Source of the DNA: Streptomyces peucetius
GTDB taxonomy: Bacteria; Actinomycetota; Actinomycetes; Streptomycetales; Streptomycetaceae
DNA: 64,000 nucleotides
Assembly: GCF_025854275.1 (NCBI RefSeq)
Contig: NZ_CP107567.1
Coordinates: forward strand, 3,844,001-3,908,000
Reading direction: 5' to 3'
Program-made: the position numbers and the translations under genes
Notes under the pieces: generated by a model
Seen by the model: only the letters and a program-made list of their open reading frames with translations
Database searches by the model: none
What the model was told of the DNA's origin: nothing
Part shown: positions 43,965 through 51,984 of the stretch, one piece after another
Position numbering within the stretch: position 1 is the first letter of the stretch
Layout: every line of letters begins with the position of its first letter

Positions 43965-44831
43965 TCAGAAGAGCCCGTCCTGCGTGCCCTCGTCCCGTAC
44001 ATCCGCCGTGGGCACGCTCACTCCCGCCGTCGCGTCGGCCCCGACCAGCCCCCAGCCGGTCATCAGCCGGGTGTCGACGACGACGACCCCCTCCGTGGCC
44101 GTCCTCAGATGCAGATCGGGCCCGGCCGCCGCGACCAGCCGGCCCGCCACCACACCGCCGTCCACCAGCTCACGCACCACGGCCGTCGCCGCGGGCAGCC
44201 CCTCGAGCCCGAACACCCCGGCGTGATCGACCGCCTCGAACGGGACCGGCTCCAGGGCCTCCGCCCACCCCGACAACGCGAGCGCCCGTGCATGCAGCGC
44301 CTCGACCTCGGCGGCACGCTCCTCCGCGCTGCCCGGCAAGGCGGCCCGCACCGCGCGCTTACGGGCGTACGGGATCCGGTCCGGCACGTCGAGCGCGGCA
44401 CGCAGCAGTTCCTCCGTACGCCGCGCTGCCATCAGCGGCCCCCGCCCCAGCCAGGCGAACACCACGGCCCCCTGCTCCAGCAGCCGCGCCGCCCCGCGCT
44501 GCTCCGCGGTGATCCCGACCTTGACCATGCCCGGTCCGAACCACGCCAGATACACCCGGTAGACGCGTGGATCGTCGGGCACGGCGTCCGCGGCCACGGA
44601 ATGCGCCCGGTCCAGGCGCGCGCACTCGGGGCACCGGGCCTGCGTCGCCCGCCCGGGGACCTGTGCACGCAGCGGGCAGGCGTTCCCCCGCGCCCCCGTG
44701 CACCGGCGCACACCCTCCGCCCGGAAGCCCAGCTCCTTGCCCGGGAGGAGCGGACTGACACGTCCGCCTTCCCACTCGAGCACCCCGATCCGCGCCTCGG
44801 GCGGCCACCTGACCCCCGCACACCGCCACAT
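43965..44831 (-). CDS. DUF2797 family protein
   Basis: About 288 aa. N-terminal WRCAGVRWPPEARIGVLEWE, a cysteine cluster (CTGARGNACPL, ARCPECARLD) that could bind zinc, then the family core VYRVYLAWFGPGMVKVGITAEQR with GIY-YIG-nuclease-like character. ATG 44831 is my choice; ATG 44867 is an alternative and the still longer open frame is not coding. Divergent from the ABC system to its right. Function unknown. Confidence 0.85.
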   Translation of the reverse strand: MWRCAGVRWPPEARIGVLEWEGGRVSPLLPGKELGFRAEGVRRCTGARGNACPLRAQVPGRATQARCPECARLDRAHSVAADAVPDDPRVYRVYLAWFGPGMVKVGITAEQRGAARLLEQGAVVFAWLGRGPLMAARRTEELLRAALDVPDRIPYARKRAVRAALPGSAEERAAEVEALHARALALSGWAEALEPVPFEAVDHAGVFGLEGLPAATAVVRELVDGGVVAGRLVAAAGPDLHLRTATEGVVVVDTRLMTGWGLVGADATAGVSVPTADVRDEGTQDGLF

Positions 44832-45063
44832 CACCGCACCCGTGCTTCCACCGAGACCCGCATCCATCCATCCTGTCGGAACCGGCGGCCCTGTCGGAAC
44901 CGGCGGCTCCGGGCTGCCGGATCGGACACCGCGACCGCAGGGCGCAGGCGGCTTTCGCCCCGGCCCCGCCGATTCCACTGATCTACGCTGACGATCTTGA
45001 CGGGCCGCCACGCGCACGGCGTAGCGGCGGCCCCGGGTCCCGTTGTTCTCCCTGCGAGGCTTC

Positions 45064-46347
45064 ATGCGCTTCTCCACCGCCCTTCGCACGCACGCGGCCG
45101 TGCCGGCGTTCCCCGTGCTGGGCCTCTTCTTCTGCTTCGTCTTCCTCACGACGACCCGGAACATCGAGCGGCTCATCGCCGTGCCATGGCCCGCACAGGC
45201 CGCGTCGTACGCCGTGCACGCCCCGGTCCCGATGGCCGCCGCGGCCGCGGCGGCCCTGGCTGCGGTGGAGGCGACACGGCTTCGCGCCCTCGGCACCTGG
45301 GAGCTGGGTGCCGCACGCGCCACCTGGCGCATCGCGGTCCGACCGGTCCTCGTCACCGTACTGTCCCTGACGGTCCTGACCGCCGGCGTCACGGCAGGAG
45401 GGCTGTGGGTAGTCGGCGTCCTTCCCGACCTGTACGTGCTGCAGCTGATGGGGATCGTCGTCGTCCTGCTCACCGCGCACGCGGTCATCGGGTTCGTCAT
45501 CGGCCGGCGGCTCCACGCGATGTACGCCGCGCCGCTCGTAGCCGTGTTGATCTTCGTCGGCATCAGCTTCCCACTGGGGACGGACAGCCACTGGGCGCAC
45601 CATGTCACCGGGTCCATCGGCTGGGTGGGGTTCGGGGAGGCGTACTCGCTGTCCATGACGGTGGCCGCGGTCCTGCCGACGGTCTGTCTGGCGCTTGCCT
45701 GCGTCGTCCTGGCGGGCCCCCGGCGCATCCGCGTCACCTCCGTCGCCGCCTCCCTGGTGATCGCGGCGGGCGGCCTGCTCGGCGCATACGGCATCACCAA
45801 GGACTGGCAGGCGATCGCTCCGGCCGCCACGGGCCTGGCCCCGGTCACCTGCGTGGGGAGCACGCCCGAGGTCTGCCTGCCGTCCGCCGGCGCCGGGCAC
45901 ATCAGGGACATTCAGACCGAACTCGGCGAGATGACAAGCCGATTGCAGGCCAGGGGGATCATCGCCGAGAAGCCCGCCCGCATCACCGACCTCACCGTGG
46001 CCGATGTCCGGCGGACCGACACCGGCGGAGCGGAGTGGACACTCGACCTCGTGCCCGGTGACACGGACCGGGTCCTCCGGGAGAACATCGCCATCGCCGT
46101 CGTCGGGACGCCTTGCGCGGCACCGGACTGGAACGCCCTGCACCACAGCACCCTCTGGGTCGCCCGGACCACCGGTGTGGAGGGCGAGTACCTCGCCTGG
46201 CTGTCGCGTGAGACCCAGGGGTTCAGCCAAGGGCAGAGCAGAGAACAGCTCCTCGCCGAAATGGCCAGGGTGGACGGTCTTCCACCGCAGGAGCAGCGGA
46301 CCTGGTACACCGAGCGGCTTCGGCAGGCCTGCCGGGCAGGTCGGTGA
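45064..46347 (+). CDS. polytopic membrane protein of an ABC system
   Basis: A 427-aa protein. About six hydrophobic segments lie in residues 10-255 (VLGLFFCFVFLTTTRN, LVTVLSLTVLTAGVTAGGLW, LMGIVVVLLTAHAVIGFVIG). An extracytoplasmic C-terminal region of about 165 aa follows (ITDLTVADVRRTDTGGAEWT). I cannot assign it to a named family; the C-terminal domain is unlike ordinary ABC-2 permeases. Its stop overlaps the next gene, and the ATPase two genes on completes an apparent transporter. Confidence 0.75.
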   Translation: MRFSTALRTHAAVPAFPVLGLFFCFVFLTTTRNIERLIAVPWPAQAASYAVHAPVPMAAAAAAALAAVEATRLRALGTWELGAARATWRIAVRPVLVTVLSLTVLTAGVTAGGLWVVGVLPDLYVLQLMGIVVVLLTAHAVIGFVIGRRLHAMYAAPLVAVLIFVGISFPLGTDSHWAHHVTGSIGWVGFGEAYSLSMTVAAVLPTVCLALACVVLAGPRRIRVTSVAASLVIAAGGLLGAYGITKDWQAIAPAATGLAPVTCVGSTPEVCLPSAGAGHIRDIQTELGEMTSRLQARGIIAEKPARITDLTVADVRRTDTGGAEWTLDLVPGDTDRVLRENIAIAVVGTPCAAPDWNALHHSTLWVARTTGVEGEYLAWLSRETQGFSQGQSREQLLAEMARVDGLPPQEQRTWYTERLRQACRAGR

Positions 46348-46937
46348 ACATGATCTGGTGGCTGCGCCAGCGGGGCGCCCTCGGCCTGCTGCCCGGTGCG
46401 CTGCTCGGCTTCGCCCTGGGCGTCGGACTCACCCTGAACGTGGCCCTCGTGTTCCCCGCGTTCCTGGGGAACTACGCGATGGCGACGGAGCTGAGCAACT
46501 TCCTCTGCCTCATCCCCTGCGTCGCTCTGATCGTCTGCCTCGAACGGCGGGTGCCCTCGGTGGAACGGTCCGCCGTCCGCCGGCTCGACGCGCGCGACAT
46601 CACGCTGGTGTCCGGCTTCGCGCTCCTGGCGTCGGTGCTGGCCCTGGCCATGTTTCCCCTCGGCACGGAGGCGATGTGGACGGCGGCACGGAACAACCTG
46701 CTCTTCTGTGGACTCGCCCTGGGCGCATGGCCGCTGCTCGGACACCGCGCGACCCTGCTCCCCGTCCTGTGGATGATTCACTCCATGTTCGTCGGGGGCC
46801 GGAGCCACGGCGATCCTTACCCCTGGGTGATCGTCACGGAGGAGGCCCGCGTCGCACAGGCCGCCGCAGGCGCCGCTGTTGTCTTTCTGGCGGGGATTCT
46901 CTCCCTCGTCTGCTTCGCACCGAGGACCGACCGATGA
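46344..46937 (+). CDS. second membrane protein of the ABC system
   Basis: A 197-aa protein with about five or six hydrophobic segments (LLPGALLGFALGVGLTLNVA, LCLIPCVALIVCLE, ITLVSGFALLASVLALAMFP, AAAGAAVVFLAGILSLVCFA). GTG start overlaps the previous stop, and its own stop overlaps the ATPase start (ATGA). No named family recognised. Confidence 0.78.
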   Translation: MNMIWWLRQRGALGLLPGALLGFALGVGLTLNVALVFPAFLGNYAMATELSNFLCLIPCVALIVCLERRVPSVERSAVRRLDARDITLVSGFALLASVLALAMFPLGTEAMWTAARNNLLFCGLALGAWPLLGHRATLLPVLWMIHSMFVGGRSHGDPYPWVIVTEEARVAQAAAGAAVVFLAGILSLVCFAPRTDR

Positions 46938-47683
46938 CTCTGCTGCTCGACCGCGTCACCTTCAGCCATCGCCGCTGGGTCCGCCCTGTACTGAACCGCC
47001 TCACCTACGAGGTCCCCGGTCAGGGCCTGACGATCCTGCTCGGCCCCAACGGGGCGGGCAAGTCCACGACGATGGCTCTGCTCGCGGGCACGGTCCTGCC
47101 GAAGGCCGGCAGAGTCGTGTTCAGCGGCTCCGACCTCACCTCCGCGAGCCGTGCATACCGCCGCCACGTGGCCTGGCTGCCCCAGCGAGTACCCACGTCA
47201 CGGCAGTTGACCGCTCGCGAGTACGTGGCATACGTCGCCTGGCTGAAGGGCGAGAGCCGCTCCCGTGCCTGGGAACGCGCCGAGGCCGCCCTCGACCGGG
47301 TCGGCCTCGCCGAGGAGACCGGGCGAAAGACGGCCAGGCTCTCCGGGGGACAGCTCCGCCGTGTCGGCATCGCCTGCGCCCTCGCCCACGACGCCCGCGT
47401 CATCCTGCTGGACGAACCGACGGCCGGGCTCGACCCCCACCAGCGCACCGTCTTCCGTGACGTACTGCGGGAGATCGCGGCGCAGACCCCGGTGCTCATG
47501 TCCACACACGACATCGTCGACCTGGCCGACGAAGCGGACACCGTCGCACTCATGGACGGCGGCCGCGTCCTTCACCACGGCGACACCCGGAGCTTCCTGA
47601 CCCACGCCGCCCCCGAAGCCGTACCGGCCCGCCGGGCCGAATCGGCCTACACCGCCCTCATCCACCCGAACGCCTCCCGCTGA
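46934..47683 (+). CDS. ABC transporter ATP-binding protein
   Basis: A 249-aa ATPase: Walker A GPNGAGKSTT, signature LSGGQLRRVGIACAL, Walker B VILLDEPTAGLDPHQR, H-loop MSTHDIVDLA. CcmA/bacitracin-exporter type. Last gene of a three-gene, fully overlapping operon with two unrecognised membrane proteins; together they should form one transporter of unknown cargo. Confidence 0.93.
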   Translation: MTLLLDRVTFSHRRWVRPVLNRLTYEVPGQGLTILLGPNGAGKSTTMALLAGTVLPKAGRVVFSGSDLTSASRAYRRHVAWLPQRVPTSRQLTAREYVAYVAWLKGESRSRAWERAEAALDRVGLAEETGRKTARLSGGQLRRVGIACALAHDARVILLDEPTAGLDPHQRTVFRDVLREIAAQTPVLMSTHDIVDLADEADTVALMDGGRVLHHGDTRSFLTHAAPEAVPARRAESAYTALIHPNASR

Positions 47684-47811
47684 CCGCGCGACGCCCACCG
47701 GCAGGCACGTCGCGGTAGCGGTAGCCGGTGGGCGTGATCGCGGACGCCGTGTGGCGCCGACCGGATGCCCGCACGCGGGTTGCCGTCACCCACTGCCGGA
47801 CACCTGCGGTC

Positions 47812-47841
47812 GCTGTGGTTGCGGTACCGCGCTGCCGTACA
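47812..47841 (+). repeat. 30-bp direct repeat, left copy
   Basis: Begins GCTGTGGTTGCGGTAC and matches 49151-49180 at 28 of 30 positions. The two copies bracket the GNAT gene, the primase/integrase remnant and the tRNA-Arg scar. Confidence 0.7.
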
Positions 47842-47969
47842 GCTCTGGGCCCGGCGGGGACTGCTCAGGATGCCGATCGATTGCCACGCCCGGTAGTTGA
47901 TACTCGGGAGCGCGGCCCGTCGGACAATTCAACTGTGGTCCGGTCCCCCGCGTGATACTCCTACCCGCT

Positions 47970-48507
47970 ATGGGCGATCTTGTGACATCACGACTCATCC
48001 TTCATCCGATGACCGTCAGCGAGGCTGAGCGAGTGGTGGAAGGCGAGCCGGACGGCGGCGCCCGATGGGCGCCCGGGGTATCCGATCGATGGGGACGTGG
48101 CCGCCGCTAAGCGCTTCCTGGCCACCTGCGCGAGTACCGGTGATCCCCGACCGTTCGGCAACTACGCGATCCGTCGCCGCGAGGACGGTCAGGTGATCGG
48201 CGGTGTGGGTTTCCACGGCCCTGCGGACGAGGACGGCAGTGTCACCATCGGTTACGGCCTCATCCCGTCAGCGCGAGGCAAGGGATACGCCTCCGAAGCC
48301 CTTCGCGGACTGCTGCTGTTTGCACGGGCACGCGGCGTCACTTGCGTGAAGGGCGACACAGACCACGACAACACCCCGTCCCAGCACGTCATGATGGCAG
48401 CCGGCATGCGGCCGGCCGGAGAAGACGAACGTGTCAGGTACTTCGAGATCACCTGGACCGGCACGACGGCGAATACGGACTCACACTCCGTCGAAGAAGT
48501 GACTTGA
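47970..48507 (+). pseudogene. GNAT-family N-acetyltransferase, +1 frameshift
   Basis: ATG 47970 opens MGDLVTSRLILHPMTVSEAE...GGARWAPG. At the G-run 48075-48078 the frame shifts by one base and continues YPIDGDVAAAKRFLATCAST through the acetyl-CoA-binding motif (LIPSARGKGYASEAL) to 48507. Removing one G restores a normal RimJ/RimL-like acetyltransferase of about 178 aa. A homopolymer sequencing error is as likely as true decay. Confidence 0.78.
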
Positions 48508-48551
48508 TCTCCTACTGAACCACGCACATGGGACAGTGCACCCGGAGGCAG

Positions 48552-48973
48552 CGATGGCTCCCCACCCGGCTCGTGATCCTGACCAACGAACTGCCGCACT
48601 TCGGCGACGCCTCCGGGGTCATCGCCCGCCGCTTCGTCGTGCTCAACATGACAGTCTCCTGGCTCGGCAAAAAGGACATCGGCCTGACCGGCGAGCTCGC
48701 CGCCGAGATACCCGGCATCCTCAACTGGGCCCTCGAAGGGCTCGCCCGCCTGAAGCGCACCGGCCGGGGCGCCGACGCTCGCACGATCACGGCGACGCTC
48801 GGACACAGCGCGATCACCAGACCCTCGACACCCACGCGCACGTGATGCAGACGACCTTGCACGCGGCCGCCGAGCGAATGGATGACGCGCTCGGAGTGAA
48901 CGAGCCGGACGAGATTGACGGGGGAGACACCGAGCCGGACGCCGCCGCCCGAGTCCGTCGGCGGGGACGTTGA
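48552..48973 (+). pseudogene. fused remnant of an integrative element: primase and integrase C-terminal ends
   Basis: The first part reads as the ATPase/helicase end of an actinomycete phage/AICE primase (LVILTNELPHFGDASGVIAR, AEIPGILNWALEGLARLKRT). Near 48770 it passes into the end of a tyrosine integrase: TLGHSAIT, then, after a frameshift, TLDTHAHVMQTTLHAAAERM to a stop at 48973. The integrase end points straight at the tRNA-Arg 3' half 58 nt downstream, the normal arrangement at the attachment end of such elements. Confidence 0.75.
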
Positions 48974-48989
48974 TGTCACTCGCTGATGT

Positions 48990-49024
48990 CAGAAGCCCCC
49001 CGGGATGATCCCGGGGGGCTTCTG
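48990..49024 (-). terminator. hairpin terminator beside the tRNA-Arg scar
   Basis: A 17-nt perfect inverted repeat (CAGAAGCCCCCCGGGAT and its complement), just 3' of the minus-strand tRNA-Arg end. It probably served the tRNA gene. Confidence 0.7.
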
Positions 49025-49030
49025 AACTGT

Positions 49031-49073
49031 GTGCACTCGGCAGGATTCGAACCTGCAACCTTCTGATCCGTAG
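49031..49073 (-). pseudogene. 3' half of tRNA-Arg (ACG), attachment-site scar
   Basis: Read on the minus strand: CTACGGATCAG (anticodon loop CTACGGA and 3' stem, anticodon ACG), then AAGGTTGCAGGTTCGAATCC and the 3' acceptor strand. Upstream of the anticodon loop the sequence no longer matches a tRNA. The retained part is exactly the segment that integrating elements copy, so this is an att core rather than a working tRNA gene. Confidence 0.75.
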
Positions 49074-49150
49074 CTCTAGCCGGATCGATCAGCGACGGCC
49101 ATACCTGCCGTTCCAAGGCCCCGGAGGGACGGTGGCGGACAGGGGCGGTT

Positions 49151-49180
49151 GCTGTGGTTGCGGTACTGCGCTGCTGTACA
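49151..49180 (+). repeat. 30-bp direct repeat, right copy
   Basis: Partner of 47812-47841 (28/30 identical, two C/T differences). It lies just outside the tRNA-Arg scar. Confidence 0.7.
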
Positions 49181-49187
49181 CCTACCA

Positions 49188-49397
49188 CTAAGCGCCGGTC
49201 TTGCCACTCGGGCGAGCCATCCCGCGATAGATCACCCAAAGGCTGACGAGAACCAGGAGTGCTCCGCCGATCGGCCATGCCACGGATCCGCCATCGCGGT
49301 AATCCCTGATGCCGATCGCAAGGAGGAGGGCGGACGGGATCAATCCTGCCCAGTCGAGAGCTCTGCTCAGTCTTGTGGCGATCGAGGACTCATTCAC
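49188..49397 (-). CDS. small membrane protein of unknown function
   Basis: About 69 aa from GTG 49397 (VNESSIATRLSRALDWAG) with two hydrophobic segments (LIPSALLLAIGIRDY and VAWPIGGALLVLVSLWVIYR). The frame is open to 49430. No family recognised. It sits alone next to the integration scar, so it may be cargo or an original neighbour. Confidence 0.5.
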   Translation of the reverse strand: MNESSIATRLSRALDWAGLIPSALLLAIGIRDYRDGGSVAWPIGGALLVLVSLWVIYRGMARPSGKTGA

Positions 49398-49734
49398 GGT
49401 CTGATCCTGGCAGGCGCTCGGGTCCTTCACCAGACACGAGCGGGCTGCAGGCGCATCCTCAACGGCGCGGTGCGCCGGTCTGGTGCACCAGTTCGGAAGA
49501 TCCCGTAACCGGATGTCGACTGACCTGGTGGGACGTTGACCTCGGCGTTCTCAAGTCGTTAGCCGACGTTCCCCGTTGGTCCCCGCCTGTTACTGCTCGA
49601 TCGGGCACGCAGAGGCACGTGTGGCGCTCTCCGGTCCTTCCAGGCTGGGCGTTGCTCACGGTGGTCAGGCAGTCCTAGTCGGCGGTCAGGTCGCCTGTCC
49701 CGAGGGGCGCACGCGTCCTTCCCTCACTCCCGAT
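49398..49734. other. no gene recognised
   Basis: About 337 bp with several short open frames but none with convincing codon use or recognisable product. It lies between the small membrane gene and the AhpD-like operon; probably accessory debris. Confidence 0.4.
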
Positions 49735-49947
49735 CTAAGAGTCAGAAGGCGTCTCGGTGGTGCCCAGGCGTTTGGTCTGCGCGTCGTACTCCTTCAGGAC
49801 CTCCCGAAGGTGCTCAAGTGCCTCCTCGGGGATGTCCGGGGGAGCGGAGTCGGTTACGTACCGGGCCGCCGCCACCAGCGCGGCCATCTCGTAGGCGTGG
49901 GACGTGACGCGCAGTACGCCGGGCCGGGCCCACTCGAGCTGCATCAT
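49735..49947 (-). CDS. 70-aa protein coupled to the AhpD-like gene
   Basis: MMQLEWARPGVLRVTSHAYE...ARYVTDSAPPDIPEEALEHL...EVLKEYDAQTKRLG. Its ATGATG overlaps the AhpD-like stop, so expression is coupled. A mixed helical small protein; I do not know the family. Most likely a partner or accessory of the peroxidase-like protein. Confidence 0.65.
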   Translation of the reverse strand: MMQLEWARPGVLRVTSHAYEMAALVAAARYVTDSAPPDIPEEALEHLREVLKEYDAQTKRLGTTETPSDS

Positions 49948-50339
49948 CCGGCCGTTGACTGGATGTATTCCTTGATCTGCTCCAGTTCCTTGGCGAAGTC
50001 GTCGTAGTCCTCGCGGATGCCGTTGATGTACGCGCTCCAGCCCAGACTGGTCTTGGCGTAGTGGACGGCTTCCTGGATCTCCTCGTCCGTGGCGCCGAAG
50101 AGCTTCGCGGCCTCGGTGTGGAAGAGGGTGCAGTAGTGGCACTTCGTCTCGGAGTGCAGGCCCACCCCGATGAGTTCCTTGTACTTGTTCGGGATGAGCG
50201 TTTCCCCGAGTTCAAGCTTCTTGAAGATCGCCCACTCATGTTCCAGCAGGTCATCCGGTACGCGGGAGAAGAAATGCGGAACGAGTCCCAGCGTTTCCTT
50301 GATCTCCGCCTCGACCTCGCCGCGGTTTCGGCCAGCCAT
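49944..50339 (-). CDS. carboxymuconolactone decarboxylase/AhpD-family protein
   Basis: A 131-aa protein: LGLVPHFFSRVPDDLLEHEW, KYKELIGVGLHSETKCHYCT with the redox pair CHYC followed by LFHTEAAKLFGATDEEI. This matches AhpD-like peroxidase-associated proteins. ATG 50339 is chosen; GTG 50348 is possible. The CxxC pair suggests antioxidant activity. Confidence 0.85.
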   Translation of the reverse strand: MAGRNRGEVEAEIKETLGLVPHFFSRVPDDLLEHEWAIFKKLELGETLIPNKYKELIGVGLHSETKCHYCTLFHTEAAKLFGATDEEIQEAVHYAKTSLGWSAYINGIREDYDDFAKELEQIKEYIQSTAG

Positions 50340-50348
50340 CCTGACCAC

Positions 50349-50654
50349 TGCCTCTCACTCACGCGAATATGTGGCGTATGTCTAATTTTATTCCAAAAGG
50401 AGCATGCAGCGACCCGTGGGTAGGCCTGCTCCACAACTGCGTTGCTCCCCCGCATCTCGGCCACTGGCGCGCTTAGGTTCCCTGCGTGGCTCATCTGGCC
50501 GTCGCCGTCGCCGCGTCCATGGCCTGCAGGCATGCCATGTGGTCGGTGTAGCCGCTTTGGGCGGGAGCTGCCATGGGGGGAGAGATCGGGGCCCGTAAGT
50601 TTCCGGCGAGTCGGGCAGTCTGTGGACCTGCCCGCAATAGCGCGATGTGGGCCC
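50349..50654. other. no gene recognised upstream of an IS3 fragment
   Basis: About 300 bp holding the promoter of the leftward AhpD-like operon (relatively AT-rich at 50370-50400). It otherwise has no recognisable coding sequence. Confidence 0.35.
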
Positions 50655-50833
50655 CGATGTCGTTCTTCGCCACCTTGAAGAACGAGCTGATCGGCACCCA
50701 GCCCTGGCCGAGCAGGTCCGCCGCCCACACCGCGATCTTTGAGTGGATCGAGGGCTGGTACAACTTGCACCGACTGCACAGCAGCCTCGGCTACCGCAGT
50801 CCCGCCGACTACGAGACCGCACTCGCAGCCTGA
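50655..50833 (+). pseudogene. IS3-family transposase orfB, C-terminal fragment
   Basis: The reading MSFFATLKNELIGTQPWPSR, EWIEGWYNLHRLHSSLGYRS and PADYETALAA is the standard end of an IS3-family orfB, including the last Glu of the DDE triad (ATLKNEL region). Nothing upstream belongs to the element, so this is an isolated fragment. It is of a different subgroup from the IS at 7.1 kb. Confidence 0.85.
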
Positions 50834-51092
50834 CCACCACACCGATGGTGTCCGTCAAAGCGGAACAAGCTCACGGGCAGTGTCTTGGTCTTGTCGAGGT
50901 GTCGCAGCCCCACATTCGAGGCCCCAGGGTTCCTGTAACACCCGGCCCCGCGCCACTCAGACCCGGGATACGCGAGCGGACAGGGCCGGAACCGCGCAGA
51001 CACACACAGTGCCTGAGTGCAGGCTGGGTCGGCTCCTCGTCGTAGCCTGGAAGTAAGCCCTCAGGGAGCCCGTTGATGGCGACGAGCGCGGC

Positions 51093-51906
51093 GTGCCCGG
51101 ACCGGTGTGGGTGGCGATCGACCTGTCGGATCGCTCAGCGCACGCCGCTGGCCGGGCTGCTCCACTCGCTCATCTGCTCGCGGTGCCGTTGCGCCCCGTA
51201 CCTCTTCTACGGAGTGAGTTCGGCGGAGGCGCCGGGACGATGGCCGTGGTCTGTTCACGCCTTGTCGCGCAGGTCCGCCGACACACTGCGGGCGTGCCGG
51301 TGCAGCCGGTGGTTCGCCAGGGCCAGGACGGCGCCGACTCGTGCGGCGCGCTTGCGGGTAGGGCGGCGGGTCTGTTCCGTGATCGCGGCGTACGGCAGGC
51401 AACAGACAGGCAGCGGTCGCCGGGACGCCGTTTCGTCGGGCCTGGTGCGGGTCAGCCGTGTGCCCTTCCTGATGATTCGAACCATTCCGGAGCTGCCCTA
51501 CCGCCGCGTCCTGTGCGCAGTCGATGGGACGTGGGACTCACCGGACTCGGAACACCTTGTCGTGCACGCCTGCGTTGTGCCGGGAGAGTTCGTGCTGGTG
51601 ATGCGGGGCGTGGACGCGGGTGGAATCGCCGAGCTGCGTCGTGCGGCCGTCGCTCAGCCCCGGTCGTCCATCGAACGCGTGGCGGCTACGCTGCGACCGC
51701 GTCCCCCGCAGGTCGTCGTCACTGCTGGGTGCCCGCGGACGGCTCTGGCCGACCTGGCAGGACACTACGGCGCGGATCTTGTCGTCGTCGAAACGGGTGG
51801 CCGCTCACGACTCGGCCATGCCCTGTTCGGCAGCGTGGCACAGGAGGTGATGGCGCGGGCACCGTGCGATGTCCTCGCCGTCGCCGTCCCTGTCGTTCCG
51901 CCATGA
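51093..51906 (+). pseudogene. two-domain universal stress protein, frameshifted between domains
   Basis: The first frame gives the first UspA domain (VWVAIDLSDRSAHAAGRAAP, GTMAVVCSRLVAQVRRHTAG). Near 51377 one extra base shifts the frame, and the second frame continues VIAAYGRQQTGSGRRDAVSS into domain two (RRVLCAVDGTWDSPDSEHLV, GADLVVVETGGRSRLGHALF, GSVAQEVMARAPCDVLAVAV). The first domain is also somewhat degenerate. A start around 51093-51102 is likely. May be a true pseudogene or an assembly indel. Confidence 0.65.
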
Positions 51907-51984
51907 CCATGCCCCCGCAGGCGCAAGCTCTCGCTCCTGGTCACCGGCACAGCAGACCGTCCCCTTCGTGAACGGCCCCGGCCT

